Assembly: GCF_037975245.1 (NCBI RefSeq)
Contig: NC_092568.1
Span: 14,657,501-14,721,500 of the forward strand
DNA: 64,000 bases
Direction of reading: 5' to 3'
Source: Apostichopus japonicus
Lineage: Eukaryota > Echinodermata > Holothuroidea > Aspidochirotida > Stichopodidae
This document shows positions 34,699-45,599 of this stretch, piece by piece. A program made the translations under genes and the position numbers. Numbering within the stretch: position 1 is the first letter of the stretch; each line of letters begins with the position of its first letter. The notes under the pieces are model-generated. The model ran no database searches, was not told where the DNA came from, and worked only from the letters and a program-made list of their open reading frames with translations.

Positions 34699-37376
34699 GG
34701 TTCCTTGCTTTAGCAAAAGGAACCTATGCAGTCAGGTTGGCGTGTGTGTGTATGTATGTATGTATGTATGTGTGTATGTGCGTGTGTGTGTCTGTGACAC
34801 TTGCTTGGGTACGCTCTATCTCAATAAGGGAATGTTGGATTGAGGCCAAACTTGGACTATAGATCCACCATATGGAGAAGGTGTGCCCTATTGTTTCTGG
34901 TGCCCACAAAGGTCACCAAAGGTCAGTTATGGTCCAAAAACCGAAAATATTAAAACTGCAATAACTCCCAGTGCCAATGTGCGACAAGATTGATATTTTG
35001 GGACAAGTTGTGAACTGGTTAGGGGAGCATTTTCAAACTTAACGGTCATGTGATCTGAGGTCAACAAAGGTCAATTAATGATAAAAAACTAGTATTTTTG
35101 CGATAACTTGAGAACGAAATGTCCGTTAGGGTTGGGAGTTGCTTCAATGTAATCCAATTGTTGACCCGCACCTGGGTGACCCTTGACCTCAATTTGACCT
35201 TTGGTGACCTTTACGTGTTTTTTTGGATTTTTACAGTTTTGATGCTATTTTCAGATGTCAAAGGTACCTTCTGAACATAAATGTCAATAGGTTGACCCCG
35301 TGTGACCTTTATGTGCGAAGTTATATGGGGTCAAAGTTTTTCGGTCGGAGTTAGGATGGTTGTACAGACTTGTCGTTTTGTTTTTTGGAATCAGGAGATT
35401 AAACTACATTTGAAACCAAGGTCAAAAGGTCAAAGGTCACATTAGAAAAAATGTGCTTATTTTGGGAGGAAACGAGCAAAAAAGAAAATGTTTGGTTTTG
35501 ATGCTAGATTTGGATACCAAAGGTACCTTCCGATCAAAAATGTCAATGGGTTGACACCCGTGTGACCTTCGTGTGCGAAGTTATACAAGGTCAAAGTTAA
35601 TTTTCAGACATTTAATGCAATAACTCCCAGTTCCAAGGTGTGACGTGGTTGATATTTTTGGACAAGTTGCAAATGGTATAGGGGAATATTTTAAAACTTA
35701 ACGGTCATGTGATCCGAGGTCACCAAAGGTCAATTAATGTTAAAAAACTAGTATTTTGGGAGGAGAAAATGGGCAAAGCAAATAAATGTTTGAATTTGTA
35801 TAGTTTGATGCTCTATTTAGGTCTCACCGATCAAAAATGTCAATAAGTTGACCCAAGGTGACCTTTGTATGTTAAGTTGTACGAGGTCAAAGTTAATTTT
35901 CAGACATTTAGTGTAATAACTCCCAGTGCCAAGGTATTACACGGTTGATATTTTGGGACAAGTTGCAAATGGTATAGGGGAATATTTTCAAACTTAACGG
36001 TCATGTGATCCGAGGTCACTAAAGGTCAATTAATGATAAAAAACTAGTATTTTTGCGATAACTTGAGAACAAATTGTCCGTTAGGGTTGGGAGTTGCTTC
36101 AATGTAATCCAATTGTCGACCCGCTTCTGGGTGACCCTTGACCTCAATTTGACCTCTGGTGACCTCTGGTGACCTTTTTGTGTTTTGTGGATTTTTACAG
36201 TTTCGATGCTATTTTCAGATGTCAAAGGTACCTTCTGATCATAAATGTCAATGGGTTGACCCCCGTGTGACCTTTGTGTGCAAAGTTATACGAGGTCAAA
36301 GTTAATTTTCAGATATTTAATGCAATAACTCCCAGTTCCGAGGTGTGACAGGGTTGATATTTTTGGAGTAGTTGCAAATGGTATAGGGTAATATTTTCAA
36401 ACTTAACGGTCATGTGATCCAAGGTCACCAAAGGTCAATTAATGATAAAAAACTAGTAATTTTGCGATAACTTGAGAACGAATTTTCAGTTAGGGTTGGG
36501 AGTTGCTTCTACGTAATCCAATTGTCCACCCACATCTGGGTGACCCTTGACCTCAATTTGACCTCTGGTGACCTTTTCGTGTTTTGGGGATTTTTACAGT
36601 TTCGATGCTATTTTCAGATGTTAAAGGTACCTTCTGATCATAAATGTCAATAGGTTGACCCCTGGATGAGCTTTGTGTGTGAAGTTATAGGAGGTCAAAG
36701 TTAATTTTCAGACATTTCATGCAATAACTCCCAGTGCCAAGGTGTGACAAGGTTGATTTTTTTGGACAAGTTGCGAATGGTATAGGGGAATATTTTCAAA
36801 CTTAGCGGTCATGTGGTCCAAGGTCACCAAAGGTCAGCTAATGTTAAAAAACTAGTATTTTGGGGGGGGAGAAAATGGGCAAAGAAAACATGTTTGAATT
36901 TTTACAGTTTTGATGCTCCGTTTAGGTCTCACCGATCAAAAATGTCAATTGGTTGACCTACGGGTGACCTTTGTGTGTGAAGTTATGTATACAAGTTCAA
37001 AGTTAATTTTTAGACATTTAATGCAATTAAATCCCAATGCCAAGGTGTGACACGGTTGATAATTTGGGACAAGTTGTGAATGGGGTGGTGGAACATTTTC
37101 ATACTTAAAGGTCATGTCATCTGTGGTCACCAATGTTATCATATCTGTTGACCCGCTTGTAGGTGACCTTATACTTCTTACATTTTCGACGCCATATTTA
37201 GATCTCAAAAGTGCCTTTGATAAAAAATCCCATCACATTTTGTGATCACAAAAGTGTTGGCTATAGTGTTGGTTACTTTATGCGTACATGTAGGACCACA
37301 ATTACTTGGACTATTTGAGCCCAATCTTGCTTGATAATATTATGTGTATTGTCATATACCCCAAGCAAGGAACCAC
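34699..37376 (+). repeat. 2.7-kb long-unit tandem repeat block rich in AGGTCA half-sites
   Basis: The head is GGTTCCTTGCTTtagcaaaaggaacctatgcagtcagg, then a TG/TATG microsatellite, then 'tctgtgacacttgct'. The block ends with AAGCAAGGAACC at 37365-37376, the reverse complement of its first 12 bases. In between are five to six units marked by 'taaaaaactagtatttt' at about 35082, 35741, 36038, 36446 and 36846 (spacing about 660, 295, 408 and 400 bp). Each unit carries 'aataactcccagtgccaagg', 'ggacaagttgcaaatggtat' and 'aacttaacggtcatgtgatc'. A perfect DR1 lies at 35427-35439. TGACCT repeats at exact 10-bp spacing at 36150, 36160 and 36170. The minus-strand frame at 36019-36225 is an artefact. Confidence 0.85.
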
Positions 37377-37744
37377 AGTGCCCTTGGGCTCTTGTTTATA
37401 TAGTCCTATCAGTTTCATTGTTAGCCCTATATAACAATGTTCAAACTAAGAATATTGAGGCAAAGTCACCCATACACAGCCCTACCACTCAGCTCATTTG
37501 CCACCCCCCCAATTAACAATTAATTTACACCTAAATTCCCCATATGGCTTCCCTTCAGCATATATAGGTTATACGGCTACCATCGGAATGCCCTAGCGTG
37601 CTTTTATATCCTCAATTACCTGCGTAAAACAATGAATAAAGTAGAGCTTAAAAAGTAACGTAAAGTACCGTACTATTTCCCCCACAAATTGATTCAATTT
37701 TACCGATTAAATTTTTCTAATTTCTAGGTGTAAATTTCTAAAAC
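37377..37744. other. No recognisable feature
   Basis: The tail 'cagtgcccttgggctcttgt' (37376-37395) probably belongs to the preceding repeat. The remainder is AT-rich without structure. Confidence 0.4.
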
Positions 37745-37754
37745 ATGAGATCTA

Positions 37755-37865
37755 ACATAAAAGGCATGGGGAATGTCATTTTCGGTTACCTGGGTGGCAT
37801 TTTGGCAACAAAAAAACCGATGATGGTGCTCCGCTTAGATAGTGTCATGTCGTCCCATTTTGGTA
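37755..37865 (+). mobile_element. Fragment of the 1.8-kb TIR element family
   Basis: 'ggaatgtcattttcggttac' through 'gatgatggtgctccgcttag atagt' matches the internal module found twice inside the element at 4114-5952. Only this module is present, so it is a truncated copy. Confidence 0.65.
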
Positions 37866-37869
37866 ATGA

Positions 37870-39815
37870 CCCACCCACTAAAAAATGCTCAAAAAAGGCC
37901 GTGTTATATACGCACACCAATGCACCGTGCACAATGCACAATGCAACCTCTTGGCCATACAACATGTTTCTCGATGTTCCTCAACTGCACCCTGGGGTTT
38001 CTATCCAGCCCACGGCCCTGAAGTATCTTGATTTCATAGGTTTTAATGTGAATTTGCCCAGATACCATTGATTGATTTCTGGGCGGGATTCCTATGACAA
38101 GCACAAGATGTTCGAGAACGTGTGCATACTACCATCGTTGTTGGGTGTCCCATTTACATAGCGAGGTACCACTCAGCAGTAAATGGTAATCTAACAAACC
38201 AGACAGCAAAACTGCAGTGTGGTTTCGATGATACTACATGAATAATCTTAATGTGACACACTAGGCTGTAGAGTATAGCCAGGATGAACAACATACTTCA
38301 AAGAAGTTCAGTAAAAAGTATTGAGATATGAAAAACAATATTCACATTGGCAGCTGATAACCGAGATGGACGCTTTTCTTGTATTCATCATACATATTGA
38401 TATCTACCAACTACAACAGGCCCCCTCTCAGGCCTCGACAAATATTTTTTTTAAATTTTGCAATTTGGGGACCGTGACTAAAAACATACTCGCGAAAACG
38501 CAAAATTCACTCGGCACTATGATTGATGTTCAAGTCTCCATAGTACAGATCTACAACATCAATACTCTCTGTGAACAAAGGTTAGGCACTTAGGCAGATA
38601 CATGGTGCTACGTAATTGCACCATGGAAAATTATGTTTCTGTGCAGTATGAAATTTAAACTCTCCAGCAAAAGTAAGTGCTCAACAAAGTAAATTTACAT
38701 GTCGCAGAATCACAAATAAGCAGCTAGTCCTATTGTAGTGTCTCAAAAAATTAAAAATAAAACATCTGCAACAATATCTACGAAGATAGCTTGGCTTCTG
38801 TTCCATCAGGAATCCATTATTGCTAGGCATGTTCTAAACAGTAGCTAGGTTTTGTGTGAGTCCTATGCCTATACAGTACCTCACTGCTACTTTGAACCGC
38901 CACTCAGTTGATTAGCGCGACTTTGTACATTTTCACAATTATTTTCCTTTTAGCTGTAGATTGGTGCGCGAAAACTATCGCTATTACTCCATTGCATTGC
39001 CTAAATCAAAGCGATCAACTGGTGTTGAGTGAAAATCTTTGCAAAAGGAGATGTTTGGCCTCCTTAAGTGTATAGATATTCTGACACGAAACATTTTTAA
39101 CAATGCTTATTGTTAGTAGTCTACCTGCGCATACTCTACTGTACAGGGGTTGCCTGTGCATAACCAAGCTGTCGTGATATCGACGTTTAATCCTATTTTT
39201 CATTGGTTGAAAATTAATATATGAACACAACATATTTATGAGTGCCCATGAAACATACTACGTACTTCGTAAGCTCAAACCATTCCCGTTATATTAGATT
39301 TTAAGTGATGCTTTCGCTGTATGTTTGTAAATGCTCCATGAAGTTTGTGAACTATCTCCGCACATGAAAAATTCCCGTACATAATGCACGTGCAGATAGC
39401 GAACCATTTTACACAGTTATAGTTCGCATTGATATCAGTAATTGATAAAAATCTAACCAGGCGACAGTTAATTTTTGTAAACGGCGTCAAGCCATTACCC
39501 CAACGTAACTACATCCAAACCTGAAGTTTTTTATTTGCCACTGAATCTCGACAATTGCGAAATACGACGAAAAACTTCCAATAGCACCGCTGTTTGTACA
39601 ACGAGTACACCTTTTTTTACACAATGTACGTAGCGAAAGTATGCAGCGAAACGACACGCTGAAGCCTACGGAACTTTGTTCGTGAGGTTTCATTCGATTC
39701 TACGGATGCCCATTAGCTAATTTTCAATTGCCAACAGCCTCCTATTCTTATGAGTCGTAACGCACATGTTATCGAAAAGGTTTGTCAGTTGGAGATACGG
39801 TAGATTATAGAATAA
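37870..39815. other. No recognisable gene
   Basis: Only AT-rich sequence with short non-homologous frames. A 108-codon frame overlapping 37745-38071 begins inside the transposon fragment and is not protein-like. Confidence 0.4.
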
Positions 39816-39824
39816 GGTTTCCAT

Positions 39825-40362
39825 CATTTGGTCTCCAAATGACCTTTGACCTCCACAAAAAACAATAGGCTTTTTATACTGAACGTGTCACAACTACTTC
39901 ATTAAATATGAGATTGTTCCAAGCTTCTCTGCTTGAGATATCATGTTTACAAGGTTTTCACTTTTTGACCCCTAGTGACCCCAAATGAACTATGACCTTC
40001 TCAAAAACAATAGGGATCTTGACCTTCACACGAAATATGTGATTGATTCAAGCTTCTATTCTTGAGATAACGTGTTTACAAGGTTTTTACAATTTGACCC
40101 CTGGTGACCCCAACTGACCTTTGACCTCCTCTAGAAAAAACGACGATCTTTTCCTCCTAAATGTGGTTCTCCTATACACGAAATATGAGATTGATCCAAG
40201 TTTCCCTTCTGGAGAATAACGTGTTTAATAGGTTTTCACACTTTGACCCCTGAAAACCCTAAATGACCTTTAACCTCCTCTAAAAACAATAAACTTCTTT
40301 TACTCAATGTATAGTACATCTACTCACCAAATATGAGATTGGTCCAAGCTTCCCTTCTTAGT
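39825..40362 (+). repeat. DR1-bearing tandem array, left part
   Basis: Well-preserved monomers match those at 8.7-9.5 kb. Perfect TGACCTTTGACCT occurs at 39840-39852 and 40115-40127, with degenerate counterparts near 39986 and at 40264. The array is cut at 'ccaagcttcccttctta' by the LINE fragment and resumes at 40947 with 'aagcttcttgagatatcgta'. Confidence 0.9.
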
Positions 40363-40946
40363 AGTAGTAGTAGTAGTAAGTTGAGACTCGTCTATCCGAC
40401 ATGCTCGGTGATTAACCTCCGCCACGTATCACGATCTTGCGCAAAATTTATTGCTACCTCGAAATTGTTAATGTTGACGTCCTAAAATTGCGATTTTATT
40501 TTTCCAGGCAAGGTAGTCACGGGCCTTCCTACTGGTTTAGCAGTATGTCTCAATGCTTCTCTGAAAGCAACCTTTGCTGGAGCGTCCTCCAGAAGTCTTG
40601 CTACATGACCGAAAAATCTCAATCTTCTATGTGCGACTATGGATGACCAAGGTGTTTGGTTGGTTTCATTGTAGAGCTCATCGTTTGATAACCAATTGTT
40701 ATTGGCCCATCTAATGTTGAGAATATTACGAAGTAGTCTCCTTTGAAAGTGTCAATTTTGCGATCAAGATCCTTCGTTGTGCCCCACAGTTCGCAATTGT
40801 ACAAAAAAATACTCTTTAATGAAGCCTCGAAAATCCTAAGCTTAATGTTTCGGCTTATGTATTTGCTTTTGAAAATACTTGACAGTGTGTTTAAAGCACC
40901 GTTGGTTATACCAATTCTTCGGTTAATATCTTCTTCGGTCCCCAGC
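40363..40946 (-). mobile_element. 5'-truncated LINE (non-LTR retrotransposon), end of reverse transcriptase ORF
   Basis: On the minus strand, 40948-40740 reads GTEEDINRRIG, KSKYISRNIKLRIFEASLKS, IFLYNCELWGTTKDLDRKID. After a one-base frame change, 40738-40500 reads RRLLRNILNIRW, LSNDELYNETNQTPWSSIVA, HRRLRFFGHVARLLEDAPAK. This is the thumb and C-terminal region of a non-LTR reverse transcriptase ORF2. The 3' end is a (CTA)n tail (40362-40379 on plus). The frameshift and 5' truncation make it inactive. Flanks share AAGCTTC..CTT, a probable target duplication. The clade cannot be fixed by eye. Confidence 0.85.
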
Positions 40947-40978
40947 AAGCTTCTTGAGATATCGTATTTACAAGCAAG
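40947..40978 (+). repeat. DR1-type array, right part and terminus
   Basis: 'aagcttcttgagatatcgta tttacaagcaaggcgtcaca' continues the monomer broken by the LINE and reaches the family's conserved end, followed by a CA/CG run. Confidence 0.8.
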
Positions 40979-41045
40979 GCGTCACACACACGCGCGCATG
41001 CACACGCACACGCGCGCACACACGCACACCACTACATACACACAC
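40975..41045 (+). repeat. Alternating CA/CG tract (Z-DNA candidate)
   Basis: Runs of ACACACACGCGCGCATGCAC and ACACGCGCGCACACACGCAC give about 50 bp of nearly uninterrupted purine-pyrimidine alternation with several CGCG steps, the classical Z-DNA-forming composition. Confidence 0.8.
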
Positions 41046-41099
41046 TCCTCCGCCTGCATGACTGCATGGGTTACGGTTAGCATCAAAACCAAAAACTAA

Positions 41100-42227
41100 C
41101 AAGAGGGCTTTCCACGTATTTGCATATCTCATCCCAAATACTACAACATACCAATGACCATGAGCTCCATAATAACATGATTAAACTTGACACATTTCAT
41201 ACATAATCTCTGTACAGACAAACTATACCTCAATTTGCTATTTTACGCATTGAGTTTTAACTACAGTCGCCATTGTAACTATATTTTGATAATACTTGGC
41301 TTTTGATTTGAAGGTTGCAGAACTATTCCGCATTTGTTATTGTACTCATTGCAAAAACTGACTTTGAGCTCTCACCATTCATTCTGGGGAATAGCGGTCA
41401 AGTGGCTATACGGAAGGTTTTACATATATATAAGCACGAAAACTATTAAGATTGACTTTGACATCAGTTAACTTGGTGATCACACATTTTGAAAATACCT
41501 GGCATTCCCATCACCCCCTTTTACAAGTTTGGGAATCCCTTTGAATGTATAGCAACATTTTACTATTCCCATAATGTGAACTCGTTCATGGTGCACCATG
41601 GTGCAACATGGTGCATCATGGTGCACGTTCCTTCCAAGTTTGAGGGAAATCGGCTAGGCCTTTTACGACGATTTTTTGACACAGCAATTGACTGAATTAT
41701 TCATTTCACCTATGACCTCGTGAACTTTGCTCTCAGTGACAATGGTTACCACACATTTTGATAGTTATTGACCTACCCCTACCATTGGTACGTGACACCG
41801 AGACTTGCTACTCAGAACCATTAAATTCACGGTACAGTTTGGATAAACTTCTTACTTAGTTTGCAGACCCACCTTAGTGAAGATTGGAATGCTGTCGTTT
41901 TCTGTTTTCTGTACTTCCAAGAATACAACAGTCCAAGTACAGCCTTGTTGAGATCCAAGTACGAATGTCAGGGAACATTATTTTGGAGTACGAGTACCTA
42001 TCGAGTACTTATGTTCATGGAAAATACAAGATTCTTAGTCATGCAGTACAAATGCGTGCATTATATTCAAGCAATTGAGTAGAGACACGCGAGTAGTGGT
42101 ACTACGGTAGAGAAAAGACGTACGTCATCATACTGGAAAGGTTACTATTTTCACCGAAACCAAAACCAGTTTTGTGGTAAACCACAGTATTACTGTACTG
42201 CAGTAGTATTTTACTCTCAAATACAGG
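41100..42227. other. No gene; short CATGGTGCA repeat
   Basis: At 41588-41628 a 10-11-bp unit CATGGTGCA(C/A/T) repeats four times. Because TGCACCATGGTGCA is self-complementary, it forms overlapping palindromes. Nothing else is recognised. Confidence 0.5.
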
Positions 42228-42670
42228 GTTGCACCCAGGGGGTAGGAAGCTTCCAAAAAGTGGGGGGGGGGCACAACATCAGAGGGTCACTTTCTCATTC
42301 CACAACCACCACTCGTTATGTTATAAACCGATACACACCGGCCATATCACTTAAATATATACCGGTATGATGTGTAAGTATGCTATCAATACTATATGGT
42401 GCGCTGGATTGATTTTTTATTTATTGATATTGATTATTGTTAACCGTGCTACAAATATATATGGGATGCCATTTTAAATATAGCATGTACAGACTAAAAA
42501 TAAATAATTAAAATAAAATATTAAAATTAACAAAGGCTTAAGAGATCCAAAAGACAGTTCTTCATCAAAGGGGCACATTTTATTTTCCAGTAGGGCACAT
42601 TCGCTATTTTGAAAGTGGGGGCGTGCCCCTATAGTGCCCCCACCCCCAGCTCCTACCCCCTGGTTGCACC
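42228..42670. mobile_element. Non-autonomous hAT transposon, family B, copy 2
   Basis: The element spans 42236-42662 (427 bp). It begins CAGGGGGTAGGAAGCTTCC and ends GCTCCTACCCCCTG. Identical 8-bp GTTGCACC copies flank it at 42228-42235 and 42663-42670. The interior is the reverse complement of the copy at 26560-26919 over most of its length, but it keeps a GC-rich block (gggggcactataggggcacg on the minus strand) missing from that copy. Confidence 0.94.
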
Positions 42671-42679
42671 GGAAACACG

Positions 42680-45435
42680 GGCTGGTAAATACCGTGTGTA
42701 AAGTACTTGTTCAATAATAACTACAAGTGGGGAAAATGTTGTTTTACAAACCTATTGTTTCATAAGAATGTTCCGTCCAAAGTGCAACAACTGGAACCCC
42801 CCCCCCCCCCGCCAAAAGAAAAAGGCTTTTTCCATCGTGATGGGTGGACCTTCTTCAAATGCTGTAGCTAGATGACATATGCACCTCAAAAACAAAAGTG
42901 TAACACATCACCAGCTTGGTCGTCTGCCGAGACGGAGGGTATGCGATCAATTGTCAATTGTCGCAAACAGAGATCGAAATCCAAAACGCTTTTAAATAAT
43001 ATATGTTAAAAGAAAGATTTCACAGTTTTGTCTTCGCATCAATGGAACGATTCTCTATTGCGGAAGACCAAACACACAGAGAGGAGAAAGACGAGCAATA
43101 GCGAAAATCAAGGGATATTTGGATAAAGTTTATTTGAATGATTACTCTCATGATTGATATGCACGGAGTCCACAACAGGTTGCTTAGGTCATGTCAATTG
43201 CGATCTAAACCTGAAAACTTACAAATCATGTAAACTCTCAAGACGTGTTTGCTGATGAATTTCGGAAAACAAACTTCCGAAATAGATTCAATAGTTCTTA
43301 TTCTAAATGCACTCTGACCAGGTGGGTTTAATGGAGAAAAGCTGTCGCAATCGAAAGAAAGAAATTTATTTTCTGTTGCCCTTATGGTGCGAATGATTTA
43401 CCGTAAAATAACCGCGACCGCCCATGTCAGCATGTTCATTACACAAATGTAAACAAAATAGTCTACACATCCACTGCATCATCCACTTTTTAAAATTCCA
43501 CGGAGGAAACGTCTGAAAACACCAGTTTATTCATTGCAATGGAAGGAAATGACACAATTTCGCAAGCTATATCGGTAAGACCGAGAGAAAGAAACAAGAG
43601 CAGGGACCTAAAACAGGCTAGCCACAGAAGTAGAAGTAAGCATAGGCCTAATGGCCGTAAAAAAAACAGAGAGATTTGATTGGCGCATGATCTGTTGGGC
43701 GGGGGCTTGCAAAATTTGATTGAAGTTTGTAGAATCTACGGACTCGTTAATAAATCTGGCGAATTTTATTCAGCTCAATCTATTTAACGACAAATAACCC
43801 AATGAAAACATGAATATTGATATGAAAATTACATTGAACGTTGTCATTTTCACTGAACTGTTAGTGCAGTAAGCTGGAAAGGTCGAAGCTTAAATTCGGC
43901 AAACGCGTACTGAGACTTTAATCCTGCAGATGGGTTTACTATGGTGTACAATGACGAATTACTCTTAAGAGCAAGTTGTTGAAAAGATTCTCTGACACCT
44001 ACCTATAGGTTCCTAGGTCCTATCCATTAAATGACGAGGGTTAGATGTTATGTTACGCTGGGGAACTACACAGTTACCAATTACTTAATAGCGCCCTCCT
44101 ATCTTGTATACTTTTTTTCCCAAAAGAATGGTGATTTGGAGATTTGCTTCGTTGCGATTAGGCAATCGAATTAGGCTGGATTGTTGATAGCAATTGGTAA
44201 ATTCATTGGAAAATTTTTCAACATCATAAATTGTTGCTTGAAAATCTATTTTAGGTTTAACGCTTTCGCATACGTTTACATGAGATTACACACACACACA
44301 GAACGTGAAGTAGCTACAAAGCAGACGTAGAAGATATAAAAATATCTTCCTAGACGTTTTACTTGTTACTTAACTGCCTGTAAAATATAATAAATAAATT
44401 GACAGGTAGTCTTTACATGCACATAGAGTATAAACGCACTGCATGTTAGCCTTGTGCATCATGTGCTACAGTGAATGTTTCTAAACGTTAGTTGTACTGT
44501 AGCATACACCGGTTTTACATGTTCATCTCTACACAGTCCAGAGCAAATTTAAAAGAGTTGAAAACGCAAATATCGTCGTTAGTATAGGGGTAGGGATAAC
44601 TGTTAGTGACAGCTTTCCCAAACAACTAAGAAAATTCTTATTCCATTTAGGAGATGTCACAGATGTAATGTTCCATCAAACACAAGGCTGAAGACTTGAT
44701 CAAGTCTAAATAATGCCATCATCTAGCCAAATGTACCTCAGTTTTATTTGTTTATGTATTGCAATGTTTTTCTGTAATGCAGATGGGTTTTGTAATATTT
44801 AAGCTCTTAACATGACCTTTGACATTGGTTTCAGTGTGACATTGCTAACATTTTACCTTAGAAATATGAAAATAAAAGCAAATGAAATGTAAAAGGTTTC
44901 AAATACTAGTAGCATGACATCGCAGATTTTAGACAGTGATAGCTCAATGACACAACTTTTAAACCTAGGTTATCTCACTAACGGATCAAGATCTTTCTTA
45001 CGTGTTTGGAGAGTCGTTCTTCACAACGATCTTTGTCATGTAAACAGGCCTAAGGTTAAACATCACGGTTGGGTTTGTGTCTCCTTTTAAGTTTCTAACT
45101 ACATACTAATTATTTACTCTAGAGATTGTCAACAAATATGAAACTGTTTGGTTAAATTTGTGAACGTACGTACGTTCCGAAGACCTATTTTTGTTTATGA
45201 TACTCTTTAGGATTTTGTGATTCCGAAACCGGTTCAGAAGTGTCCTAACCTATGGTCAAACGAGATTTCTTAATAATCAGCAGTTATTTTTACGGCGCTT
45301 AAGCGACCACAAATGTGGGAGAAGCCCGCAAGAGCTTACGGATTACAACTTACACGTCGAGTGGCTTCCAATTCAACATTTTAACAAAAATTTGGAATCT
45401 TTTCAATTTAGAAAGTTATTTCAGATGTGAAAACC
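42680..45435. other. No recognisable gene
   Basis: Only a C-run (42798-42811) and a (CA)n run (44289-44301) stand out. No exon signature could be supported. Confidence 0.4.
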
Positions 45436-45439
45436 GTAG

Positions 45440-45570
45440 ATTGCTCTTGGATGAAAACCCACCTTACTATGACCCGGCCGTGTATCGAACCCGGAACCTC
45501 CCGATTGCTAAGCCTTATTGCTTCAAATGCCACCGCCTTTATCCACTTGCCCACAGCACCGGTTTAAAAT
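45440..45570 (-). mobile_element. tRNA-derived SINE fragment (Ser/Leu-like head)
   Basis: On the minus strand, GTGCTGTGGGCAAGTGGATA AAGGCGGTGGC is an A-box region. A long variable-arm-like stretch follows (TTAGCAATCGGGAGG), then the B box GGTTCGATAC. The long variable arm suggests a class II (Ser/Leu) ancestor. The downstream GGCCGGGTCATAGTAAGG is typical of SINE bodies. It creates the 92-codon plus-strand frame at 45315-45593, which is not a gene. Confidence 0.7.
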
Positions 45571-45599
45571 ATCTGTTCTTAAGACTTCTTTAATGTCTA

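Noticed and set aside
45315-45593. 92-codon plus frame
   Set aside because: Its middle is the antisense of a tRNA-derived SINE.
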